Shown here: positions 15,593 through 23,274 of the stretch, piece by piece
Position numbering within the stretch: position 1 is the stretch's first letter
How the letters are laid out: each line of letters opens with the position of its first letter
Source: Cuneatibacter sp. NSJ-177
GTDB lineage: Bacteria > Bacillota > Clostridia > Lachnospirales > Lachnospiraceae
Assembly (NCBI RefSeq): GCF_022867805.1
Contig: NZ_JALIFO010000006.1
Location: 1,211,450 to 1,275,449, forward strand
DNA length: 64,000 nt
Reading direction: 5' to 3'
Position numbers and translations under genes: made by a program
Notes under the pieces: model-generated
What the model saw: the letters and a program-made list of their open reading frames with translations, nothing else
Database searches by the model: none
What the model was told of the DNA's origin: nothing

Positions 15593-17236
15593 TTACGATC
15601 CTGGCGAATATTTTTTTACTGGATGAAGCAGATCCTCCTTCCGGTATTTTTCTGCGTAATTCATCACCATGGCGGAGAGCATAAGCATCATTTGCAGATT
15701 CCAGTCGTCCAGACTGCGGCCGATGATCTCCTCAATCCGGCTGATTTTATTGATCACTGTGTTTCGATGAAGATACAGGTCCTTGGCCGTCTTGGTTGTG
15801 TTGCAGTTGTTTTTGATGTACGCTTCCAATATTTCGCAAAGGTTATCATGTTCTTCGATATCATGCCGCTTTAGGATTGTATATTTGGGCGTGCAGAGAT
15901 AGATCAGGTTGTTTTCATGAAAATCATAGCCGAACCGTTGACACAGGTCGATCAGGTGGTAAGTCGTGTAATCGTCATAGTAAAATAAACGCTGGTTCGG
16001 ATCGCTGTTGAGCGCCTTGCCAAGGGCGATTGCCGCCTTTGTTTGAAGGTAGATCGGGCGGATGGAGGAGATAAAAGAAGACTTGTTCCCGATCGAGGCA
16101 TACGCATGATAGCGTTCCAATAGTTTTTGCAGCCGTTCTTTGTCAAACGGAATCTCCCAAACGCCCTTTGGGGTTTTTGCCAAAAGGATCAGATCCCCCT
16201 GGTAGACCGCGGTGTGGCTAAAGGGAAAAATTTCCGAAAGCGCATGCAGAATCAGCCCGGTAGGCAAAGACTTTTGGTCTGTCTCAAAACTCACGACAAT
16301 ACAGGTATAGTATTTCGGGGGAAGCACCGGCAGCCGGAACAGACGGCTGGCAAGCTCCTCCTCGCCGGAAATTTTTCGCTCGATCAGATCTCCGATCAGG
16401 GAAGAAAACTCCGTATCCGATTCAAACTGTTCCCGGTTATTGATCAAGGAGTGCTCCCGTATGAGGGATACCAAAATCTTAACATAGTCAAAAAGCGCTG
16501 CATCCCTTCGGTTTGTTTCAGTGAAAACCAGCAGGCGTCCAAAAGTGTTGGTCCGATATTTTAACTGCGCGAGTACGCCGTAGCTGTTTGGCTCCAGCAG
16601 CGCCTCATAGAGATCCGGCGGCACGGATGCCGTTTTCCGGCTAGGAGGCGGAGACTGCAAAAAGGTATCAATGCTGTCGGCGGACAGATAACCGCAGGAG
16701 AGCAGCTGCTGAATATAGGCGTTCTCAAAGGCATAATCCACGTTGGACGCAATCAAACGGTACCCGCTGTTTAAAAGAAAAAGCGGAATATGGAGCCGGG
16801 CCGCCGCCTCATCTAAAAGCGGCTGGGCATCTTTGCTGCGGCAGGCGGAAAGGTAAAGACGGTTGATCCATTGGGAAAAATCAAAAAAGCAGCTGTTTGC
16901 CCGGTTTAAAATTTCCTGTGTGGACAGACGGCAGAATAAGCAGGCGATATCCTTCCGCCAAAAGGCTTCTTCCAGCGAGGCATCCTCACCAGATAACAAA
17001 AGCATGGTTTGGGAAGTCAAAGATCCCTGGTGGAGCAGCCGCGCCGCTGTCTCGACGGAACCAATATAGACCGTATCCTCGTTTGCAGGAGACGGTTCTT
17101 CGGATAAGATTTGTATGTTTTTGACCAAAAGGCTGTTTTCCGAAGGGAAAACCATTTTTAGCTGGCAGTCGGAAAAACTTTGAATTAAAATAGAAAATGT
17201 AAACAGGAAGAAAACCCCCTTTCTTCGGTGTAGCAT
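15593..17236 (-). CDS. PucR/CdaR-family transcriptional regulator
   Basis: About 547 residues. The C-terminal 60 residues form the PucR-type HTH (AYIKNNCNTTKTAKDLYLHRNTVINKISRIEEIIG). The middle part contains a GGDEF-like regulatory region with FSLI-type segments, and the N-terminus resembles a PucR sensor domain (ILSEEPSPANEDTVYIGSVE). Family members activate transport and catabolism genes in response to small ligands. The start is uncertain: ATG 17236 has no RBS, while CTG 17206 has AAAGGGGG at ideal spacing; the ORF also runs upstream to 17353. It is divergent from the lipase-like hydrolase and central to the hydrolase/permease island, so it is the best candidate for the factor that reads the shared 18-nt element. 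Confidence 0.8.
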   Translation of the reverse strand: MLHRRKGVFFLFTFSILIQSFSDCQLKMVFPSENSLLVKNIQILSEEPSPANEDTVYIGSVETAARLLHQGSLTSQTMLLLSGEDASLEEAFWRKDIACLFCRLSTQEILNRANSCFFDFSQWINRLYLSACRSKDAQPLLDEAAARLHIPLFLLNSGYRLIASNVDYAFENAYIQQLLSCGYLSADSIDTFLQSPPPSRKTASVPPDLYEALLEPNSYGVLAQLKYRTNTFGRLLVFTETNRRDAALFDYVKILVSLIREHSLINNREQFESDTEFSSLIGDLIERKISGEEELASRLFRLPVLPPKYYTCIVVSFETDQKSLPTGLILHALSEIFPFSHTAVYQGDLILLAKTPKGVWEIPFDKERLQKLLERYHAYASIGNKSSFISSIRPIYLQTKAAIALGKALNSDPNQRLFYYDDYTTYHLIDLCQRFGYDFHENNLIYLCTPKYTILKRHDIEEHDNLCEILEAYIKNNCNTTKTAKDLYLHRNTVINKISRIEEIIGRSLDDWNLQMMLMLSAMVMNYAEKYRKEDLLHPVKKYSPGS

Positions 17237-17347
17237 AAGAATATCAGATTTTTTGTCAGATTTCAACGAAAATGTGCAGATTGTCTTGCCTAAAGCAAAG
17301 AGCGATTCGGCATCGTTATGGGGCAGAACTTCAGAGGAGGAATGAAA

Positions 17348-18202
17348 ATGCACTTAGAATTAAAAGACACCACCCTATATTATGAGGAATTTGGCCAAGG
17401 AAACCGGTATATCCTGTCTGCGATGCAGCAGCTGGATCCAGACCGAAAAGGCTGGCCCTATGATCTGGCGGAGGAAGGGTATCATGTTTATGCCATTCAG
17501 ATGCGCGGATATGGGCAGTCTGCTCATGTAGAGGAGGGCTATGGAGAAAGCTGGTATGATGTCTGGGCCGATGACGTCGCAGACTTTGCCACAGCCAAGG
17601 GAATCCACCGCTTTCTTTATACGGGAGCCTCTGATGGAGGCGGGGTCGGCTGGCATCTTTGCCTGCGCCACCCGGAACGTTTGGTTGCCTTCGCAGGGCT
17701 GGCTGCCGGCCCTCATTCCCGCAGTATCGGAAAAATTTCGCCGAGCCGAAAGTATACGATCGACGCAGCCGGCAGCAAGGCCGCGGTAGACCAGCTGGCA
17801 AAGTATCACCGCCAACGGATATTATACTTTGCCAAAAAGTTTGCTTCGGATCCGGAGCTGAAAGAAGAATTTTTACAGAAGGCAGAAAAGATTTACGAGC
17901 TGAAGATCAACATGAAACCGGAAGAAATGAAAATTCAGCCCGGGATCACGCTGCCTTGGCTCAAAACCGACGAGGAGGTGTTGGAGGCTCTTTCTTCGAT
18001 TCCATTTCCGGTGCTTCTTTTAATCGGAATGAAAGATGCGATGGTGCCAATCAGCAAGACCATCCAGCCCCTCTCTGCAATTGAAAACGCCAAGGCCGTC
18101 TTTTACCAGGAGGCGAATCATCTCCTGTACTATGGAAGACGTGAGGATGTACGGCGGGAGATCGCCTCTTTTGCGGCCGAAGCTTTTGCGAAGGAAGAAT
18201 AA
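17348..18202 (+). CDS. alpha/beta hydrolase (lipase/epoxide-hydrolase-like)
   Basis: A 284-residue alpha/beta hydrolase. The nucleophile elbow is YTGASDGGG (G-x-S-x-G), the acid is probably Asp in LLIGMKDAMVP and the catalytic His is in EANHLLYYG. An early YAIQMRGYGQSAH segment corresponds to the usual RGxGxS motif. No signal peptide or lid insertion is evident. I use ATG 17348, 7 nt from AGGAGG (17335-17340); ATG 17342 is only 1 nt from it. It is divergently arranged with the PucR-type regulator, and GTGCAGATTGTC at 17274-17285 resembles the first half of the island element. Substrate unknown; an ester or thioester related to the neighbouring transporters is likely. Confidence 0.83.
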   Translation: MHLELKDTTLYYEEFGQGNRYILSAMQQLDPDRKGWPYDLAEEGYHVYAIQMRGYGQSAHVEEGYGESWYDVWADDVADFATAKGIHRFLYTGASDGGGVGWHLCLRHPERLVAFAGLAAGPHSRSIGKISPSRKYTIDAAGSKAAVDQLAKYHRQRILYFAKKFASDPELKEEFLQKAEKIYELKINMKPEEMKIQPGITLPWLKTDEEVLEALSSIPFPVLLLIGMKDAMVPISKTIQPLSAIENAKAVFYQEANHLLYYGRREDVRREIASFAAEAFAKEE

Positions 18203-18234
18203 CACGAATTGCCCATTCCACCGGCATCGTTCTT

Positions 18235-18277
18235 GTGCAAACTATCCATTGTAGAAAAACTAAATAGATTTTATGAT
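18235..18277 (+). promoter_or_regulatory. promoter of permease 2 with island promoter element
   Basis: The 18-nt element GTGCAAACTATCCATTGT (18235-18252) ends in the -35 TTGTAG (18249-18254); after 17 bp comes TATGAT (18272-18277). It has the same architecture as at permease 1, including the same -10 sequence. Confidence 0.78.
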
Positions 18278-18358
18278 ATTTTAAGAAATATAAAGTCATC
18301 AGCCGTCAATCCAATTCAGGATTCCGGAGAAGTACGGCGGTAAGGGAAGGTGCAAAAG

Positions 18359-19660
18359 ATGTCGTGGAATAGTATTGTTACTTTAATTATGATGGCCGCC
18401 ATCATCGTACTGTTGTTTCGGGGAGTCAGCAGCCCGGGCGTGATTTTCAGTGTGATTCCCATTATTGCCTGCCTGATCATGGGATTTGGTCCGACACAGA
18501 TCAACGGTTTCATTGGAGACGGTTTGAAATCGATCTCCGGTACGTTATTCCTGATGGTCTTCGCTGTGCTCTACTTCGGCATGCTCCACGAGGCAGGCGT
18601 TTTTCAGGCCCTGATCCGGCTGGTCATCCGTTTTTTAGGCAACAGCGTCGTTGGCACGATGTGGGCCACCGCGATGATCGGTGTGTTAACCCAGCTAGAT
18701 GGTTCCGGGGCCACCACAGCACTCTGTACGATCCCGACCATGCGGCCGATCTACGAAAAACAAAAAATCCGTCCGGAAGCATTGCTATTGGTGGAAAGTC
18801 TGGCTTCCGGAGTCCTTTGCCTGCTTCCTTGGGCGCCCGGCCTGTGTGAAGCCGCCGCCTATGTGGGAGTAGAGGTTTATGATGTCTTTCTCTGGCTTGT
18901 CCCGCTTTTCATCTTTTCCATTGCCGCGCTGTTTGTGCTGTGTATTCCCCTGGCCATGTTTGAAAAACGCCGCGGAGCCGGTATGAGCCCAGAAGAATTT
19001 GAACAGATGAAACTGGAACTCCACAAACCGCTTGCTTTTCCTTTGGGAAAAGGCGTCGCGATATTCGATGGAATTGTGACATTGGTTTTAATGGCTTCCC
19101 TTCTTGGGGGCTGGGTGAAGACGAATTTTGCCTTCGGACTCGCCTATGGCATCCTTTTGATCGCCAATTTCCGCGACATCAAAAAGCAGCGGGATTACGT
19201 AAAAAAACAGGCTCCGATGGCCCTTGAGCTGGCATTTACCATGCTAGGGGTCGGTGTTCTGGTCGGTGTAAATCAGGGAACCGGCGCCATGGGAGAGCTG
19301 GCCAGCTGGATCGTAGCCAATACGTCTTCGGGATTCTTGGCTCATCTTCCTGTCATCCTCTGCCTGTTCAGCATGCCGCTTTCCATCACGATTGGCGGTT
19401 CGAAAAATTCGGTCGTCCTGCCGGCCATCATTCCCATGGTAGCAAGTTTCGGCTTCGCACCGGTTCAGGTACTGGGAGCAGTCTTTGCAACCGGCGTCAT
19501 CAGCGCGAACCTCAGTCTTTTTAATGCAGCGCCGTATCTGGCCTTAGGCCTGGCCGGTGTGGAGATGAAAGATCATCTGAAATATTCTCTGCTTCCGGTT
19601 TACGGCTTTAGCCTGCTGATGATTCTTTTCTTGGTAGTCACAGGAATGCTGCCGCTTTAA
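18359..19660 (+). CDS. CitMHS-type organic acid permease (copy 2)
   Basis: A 433-residue membrane transporter closely similar to copy 1 over its whole length, including the ISGTLFLMVFAVLYF helix, DGSGATTALCTIPTMRP and SITIGGSKNSVVLPA. Here the acidic residue of the CitMHS motif is kept (LDGSGATT), whereas copy 1 has LSASGATT, which may mean different cation or substrate preference. The start ATG 18359 has GGAAGG 8 nt upstream; a GTG three codons earlier lies inside that RBS. It ends in a terminator that overlaps the stop codon. Import of a carboxylate or ester used by the adjacent hydrolases is inferred from context. Confidence 0.82.
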   Translation: MSWNSIVTLIMMAAIIVLLFRGVSSPGVIFSVIPIIACLIMGFGPTQINGFIGDGLKSISGTLFLMVFAVLYFGMLHEAGVFQALIRLVIRFLGNSVVGTMWATAMIGVLTQLDGSGATTALCTIPTMRPIYEKQKIRPEALLLVESLASGVLCLLPWAPGLCEAAAYVGVEVYDVFLWLVPLFIFSIAALFVLCIPLAMFEKRRGAGMSPEEFEQMKLELHKPLAFPLGKGVAIFDGIVTLVLMASLLGGWVKTNFAFGLAYGILLIANFRDIKKQRDYVKKQAPMALELAFTMLGVGVLVGVNQGTGAMGELASWIVANTSSGFLAHLPVILCLFSMPLSITIGGSKNSVVLPAIIPMVASFGFAPVQVLGAVFATGVISANLSLFNAAPYLALGLAGVEMKDHLKYSLLPVYGFSLLMILFLVVTGMLPL

Positions 19661-19680
19661 TCATTTCTGCATTCCTTTTT
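19642..19680 (+). terminator. terminator overlapping the end of permease 2
   Basis: AGGAATGC (19642-19649) pairs with GCATTCCT (19669-19676), loop 19 nt, followed by a T run. The left arm is inside the last codons of the permease. Confidence 0.7.
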
Positions 19681-19764
19681 TTGCCCGCATCGCCCTGAGC
19701 TGTGAGAATCCATCCGGTTCCGGGCGTTTGCTTTTTCGCGCGGGCAGAGCGGCAAATTTTTTTC

Positions 19765-19793
19765 TTGCGAAATAAGAACACTTATGATAACAT
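19765..19793 (+). promoter_or_regulatory. putative alaS promoter
   Basis: TTGCGA (19765-19770), 17 bp, TAACAT (19788-19793). Each box matches four of six bases. TATGAT at 19783-19788 is a rival -10. No T-box leader elements were found in 19661-19882. Confidence 0.35.
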
Positions 19794-19807
19794 AAAAGTT
19801 AGCTGTT

Positions 19808-19836
19808 ATGCCGGGATTCCGTAGGTTTCCCGGCAT
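19808..19836 (+). promoter_or_regulatory. hairpin in the alaS leader
   Basis: ATGCCGGGA (19808-19816) and TCCCGGCAT (19828-19836) form a perfect 9-bp stem with an 11-nt loop. No T tract follows, so it is not a classical terminator. It would lie at the very 5' end of the alaS mRNA if the promoter call is right. Confidence 0.5.
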
Positions 19837-19882
19837 TCGAGCGGACATAGAAAACAATACGAAACCACTTGGAGGCAAAATC

Positions 19883-22534
19883 GTGAAAAAATACGGCGTA
19901 AACGAACTCCGAAAGATGTTCCTGGACTTTTTCGCCAGCAAAGGGCATCTGTGTAAGAGCAGTTATTCCCTGATCCCCCATAATGACAACAGCGTTCTGC
20001 TGATTCCGGCCGGTATGGCCCCCTTAAAACCCTATTTCACCGGTCAGGAAGTCCCCCCCTGCACCAGAATGGCCACCTGTCAGAAGTGCATCCGCACCGG
20101 CGACATTGAAAATGTCGGAAAAACGGCGCGGCACGGCACGTTTTTTGAAATGCTCGGAAACTTTTCCTTTGGCGACTACTTTAAAAAGGAAGCGCTGGCT
20201 TGGTCCTGGGAATTCCTGACCGAAGTGGTGGGCCTTGATCCGGACCGCCTGTACCCGTCCGTCTATGAGGACGACGACGAGGCGTTTGAGATCTGGAATC
20301 AGGAGATCGGAATCCCGGCGGAGCGGATTTTCCGTTTCGGCAAGGAGGACAACTTCTGGGAGCACGGCGCCGGTCCCTGCGGCCCCTGCTCGGAGATCTA
20401 CTATGACCGCGGCGAGAAGTACGGCTGCGGAAAGCCCGGCTGCACCGTCGGCTGCGACTGCGACCGCTATATGGAAGTCTGGAATGATGTATTCACCCAG
20501 TTCAACGGAGACGGAAAAGGAAATTACGTAGAGCTGGAGAAGAAAAACATTGACACCGGCATGGGCCTAGAGCGCCTGGCTGTTGTGGTGCAGGACGTGG
20601 ATTCGATCTTTAATGTTGATACGATCCGCGCTCTGTTGGACGAGGTCTGCAAGCTGGCCCATGTCACCTACAATAAAGACCATGAGACGGACATTTCCCT
20701 GCGCCTGATCACGGATCACATCCGCTCGGTGACCTTCATGGTTTCCGACGGCATTCTTCCCTCCAACGAGGGACGCGGCTATGTCCTGCGCCGTCTGCTG
20801 CGCCGGGCCGCCCGCCACGGCCGTCTGCTGGGCATCGAAGGGAAGTTCCTGACCACCCTCAGCAAAAAGGTGATCGAGGTTTCAAAAGACGGCTACCCGG
20901 AGCTGGCGGATAAAGAAACCTTTATCTTCAACGTGATCAATGAAGAAGAAGACAAATTCAATAAGACCATCGACCAGGGCCTCAGCATCCTATCCGAGAT
21001 GGAGGCGGCGATGGTTAAAGATGGAGAGAAGGTCTTAAACGGCGCCGATGCCTTTAAGCTCTATGACACCTATGGATTCCCTCTGGATCTGACCAAGGAA
21101 ATCCTGGAAGAAAAAGGCTTCGGTGTGGATGAGGACGGATTTGCCGCCTCCATGAAAGAGCAGAAGGAAAAGGCCAGAAAGGCCCGCAAGACCACAAACT
21201 ATATGGGTGCAGATGTGACGGTCTATCAGTCCATCGACCCCAATCTGACTTCTGTGTTCACCGGATATGATAAGTTGGAAGGAGATTCCAAGATTGCGGT
21301 GCTGACCACGGAAGAGGAGCTGGTACAAGCCTTAACCGACGGCCAGACCGGAACGATCCTGACAGAGGAAACCCCGTTTTATGCGACCAGCGGCGGACAG
21401 CAGGCGGACACCGGCGTGATCACACTTCCGGACGGCAGCCAGTTTTCCGTGGAAGATACGATCAAGCTTCCGGGCGGAAAGATCGGCCATGTGGGCAAAG
21501 TGACCTCTGGGATGTTCAAGACGGGTGATCTGGTTCACCTGACGGTGGATGCAGCAAAGCGCCAGGCAGCCGCCAAAAACCACAGCGCGACCCATCTGCT
21601 GCAAAAAGCGCTCCGCTTAACGCTGGGAAGCCACGTGGAACAGGCCGGTTCCTATGTCGACGCGGAACGGCTGCGCTTTGACTTTACCCATTTTTCCGCC
21701 ATGACGCCGGAGGAGCTGGCGAAAGTGGAGGAGATCGTTAACAAAGAAATCCTCGCGGATTTGAACGTGAATACCCAGATCATGAGTCTGGAAGAGGCGA
21801 AGAAAACCGGAGCCATGGCCCTCTTCGGCGAGAAGTACGGCGATGAAGTGCGTGTGGTCTCCATGGGAGACTTCTCCACCGAGCTCTGCGGCGGCACCCA
21901 TGTGAAAAATACCGGCGACATCAACTGCTTTAAGATTATCTCCGAGTCCGGCGTGGCGGCCGGCGTGCGCCGGATCGAGGCATTAACCTCCACCGGTCTC
22001 CTGAACTATTATGCGGAGATCGAAGAGCGGCTGAATCAGGCGGCTCAGGCGGCGAAATCCACGCCCACGAACCTGGAAGCCCGGATCCACCAGATGAACG
22101 AAGAAATCAAGGCCCTCCAGTCGGAGAATGAAAAGCTGAAAAATCAGATGGCCAAGGAGGCCCTGGGCGATGTGATGAATCAGGTTCAGGAAGTAGCTGG
22201 GGTAAAGGTGCTTGCCTCCAAGCTGGAAGGCGTGGACATGAATGAGCTCCGCAATCTCGGCGACCAGCTGAAAGAAAAGCTGGGAGAAGGCGTCGTGGTA
22301 TTGGCGTCGTCCAAAGACGGAAAGGTCAACCTGATCACCATGGCGACCGACGGCGCTCAGAAAAAAGGCGCTCACGCGGGGAACCTGATCAAAGCCATTG
22401 CCTCCGAAGTCGGCGGCGGCGGCGGCGGGCGGCCGGGCATGGCTCAAGCCGGAGGAAAGAATCCGGCCGGAATTGACAAGGCGCTGTCAAAGGCGCTGGA
22501 GACCGTTGCCGTTCAGGTAGAATCGACACGCTAA
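19883..22534 (+). CDS. alaS: alanyl-tRNA synthetase
   Basis: An 883-residue class II synthetase that charges tRNA-Ala. The start is GTG 19883, 7 nt after GGAGG, giving the typical MKKYGVNELRKMFLDFFASKGH opening. Motif 2 is in TARHGTFFEMLGNFSFGDYF, motif 3 in GMGLERLA. The editing domain shows HSATHLLQKAL and CGGTHVKNTGD with its zinc-binding His/Cys residues, and the C-terminal part has a coiled-coil region (about residues 720-760) before a glycine-rich GGGGGGRPGMAQAGG motif. All domains are present and uninterrupted. It is monocistronic, between a permease terminator and the rpsU promoter. Confidence 0.97.
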   Translation: MKKYGVNELRKMFLDFFASKGHLCKSSYSLIPHNDNSVLLIPAGMAPLKPYFTGQEVPPCTRMATCQKCIRTGDIENVGKTARHGTFFEMLGNFSFGDYFKKEALAWSWEFLTEVVGLDPDRLYPSVYEDDDEAFEIWNQEIGIPAERIFRFGKEDNFWEHGAGPCGPCSEIYYDRGEKYGCGKPGCTVGCDCDRYMEVWNDVFTQFNGDGKGNYVELEKKNIDTGMGLERLAVVVQDVDSIFNVDTIRALLDEVCKLAHVTYNKDHETDISLRLITDHIRSVTFMVSDGILPSNEGRGYVLRRLLRRAARHGRLLGIEGKFLTTLSKKVIEVSKDGYPELADKETFIFNVINEEEDKFNKTIDQGLSILSEMEAAMVKDGEKVLNGADAFKLYDTYGFPLDLTKEILEEKGFGVDEDGFAASMKEQKEKARKARKTTNYMGADVTVYQSIDPNLTSVFTGYDKLEGDSKIAVLTTEEELVQALTDGQTGTILTEETPFYATSGGQQADTGVITLPDGSQFSVEDTIKLPGGKIGHVGKVTSGMFKTGDLVHLTVDAAKRQAAAKNHSATHLLQKALRLTLGSHVEQAGSYVDAERLRFDFTHFSAMTPEELAKVEEIVNKEILADLNVNTQIMSLEEAKKTGAMALFGEKYGDEVRVVSMGDFSTELCGGTHVKNTGDINCFKIISESGVAAGVRRIEALTSTGLLNYYAEIEERLNQAAQAAKSTPTNLEARIHQMNEEIKALQSENEKLKNQMAKEALGDVMNQVQEVAGVKVLASKLEGVDMNELRNLGDQLKEKLGEGVVVLASSKDGKVNLITMATDGAQKKGAHAGNLIKAIASEVGGGGGGRPGMAQAGGKNPAGIDKALSKALETVAVQVESTR

Positions 22535-22629
22535 AAGCAAGAGAAACCAGAAGAGTAGGGCTTTCTCCTTTGAAACCCCTCCTCCGGTCAAAAACAAGCA
22601 AGAAATTTTGAATTCTGCGTATTTTTTTG

Positions 22630-22657
22630 TTGACGAATTGAAATAATATGATATAAT
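22630..22657 (+). promoter_or_regulatory. strong sigma-A promoter for rpsU
   Basis: TTGACG (22630-22635), 16 bp, TATAAT (22652-22657). The -10 is perfect and lies in an AT-rich stretch. A 5-bp stem AGTTG/CAACT sits in the leader just before the Shine-Dalgarno region. Confidence 0.82.
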
Positions 22658-22726
22658 TTAGAGTGTGCTAAAAAGTACCCAAACAGTTGCACAATTTTAC
22701 AACTGGAGGGAGGTTAGGTGTGAGTC

Positions 22727-22903
22727 ATGGCAAACGTAATCGTGAAAGAAAATGAAACGTTGGACAGCGCTCTCCGCAGATTCAAGAGAAACTGTGCGAA
22801 GGATGGCATCCAGCAGGAGATTCGGAAAAGAGAACATTACGAGAAACCCAGCGTCAGACGCAAAAAGAAGTCTGAAGCTGCGAGAAAGCGTAAGTACAAC
22901 TAA
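22727..22903 (+). CDS. rpsU: 30S ribosomal protein bS21
   Basis: A 58-codon gene. The product opens [19 protein letters not shown] and has a basic tail ([15 protein letters not shown]), matching bS21 exactly in length and pattern. The protein binds 16S rRNA near the anti-Shine-Dalgarno helix and helps initiation. The start ATG 22727 lies 16 nt after GGAGGG at 22705-22710, a longer spacing than usual; an in-frame TGA just upstream excludes an earlier start. It has its own strong promoter and terminator. Confidence 0.95.
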   Translation: MANVIVKENETLDSALRRFKRNCAKDGIQQEIRKREHYEKPSVRRKKKSEAARKRKYN

Positions 22904-22918
22904 AACGATTCTTATTGG

Positions 22919-22947
22919 AGGACGGTCTGAAAGACCGTCCTTTTTTC
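22919..22947 (+). terminator. terminator of rpsU
   Basis: A perfect 10-bp stem AGGACGGTCT/AGACCGTCCT (22919-22928 with 22932-22941) with a GAA loop is followed by six T. Confidence 0.93.
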
Positions 22948-23020
22948 GTCTTTTTTCTACTGTTCTTTCCCCCGTCCCCGCCGCATACACTGTTAGAAAC
23001 AAAGGGAAAAGGAGCCGCCT

Positions 23021-23269
23021 GTGAACCGAGAGAATACCATCGGAGATAAGCTCCTGATGCAGTCCGCCGTTTTGACCTGCACGGGCAGCCGCGAGGCGAT
23101 TATAGAAAATTACCGGAGCGTGCGCAGCCTGACCGATAAACGGATCGAAGTTCTGACCAGGACGTGCCTGGTCATTGTCGAGGGCGAAGAGCTGAAAGCA
23201 GCCTATTACACCAAAGAGGAGATGAAGATCACCGGAAAAATCTGTTCGATTCAATATGCAGAAAGGTAA
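23021..23269 (+). CDS. yqfC: YqfC/YabP-family sporulation protein
   Basis: An 82-residue protein of the YabP/YqfC family. The segments LTCTGSREAIIENYRSV, the DKRIEVLTRTCLVIVEG strand pair and the closing MKITGKICSIQY are typical. In Bacillus yqfC lies directly before yqfD and is expressed in the mother cell during sporulation; the same order is kept here. The start is GTG 23021, with AAAAGGAG upstream. It ends 5 nt before yqfD. It supports the view that the organism forms spores. Confidence 0.85.
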   Translation: MNRENTIGDKLLMQSAVLTCTGSREAIIENYRSVRSLTDKRIEVLTRTCLVIVEGEELKAAYYTKEEMKITGKICSIQYAER

Positions 23270-23274
23270 CGTCT

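Noticed and set aside
19661..19882. T-box riboswitch upstream of alaS
   Set aside because: No specifier loop or AGGGTGG-type T-box sequence is visible; only a simple hairpin is present.
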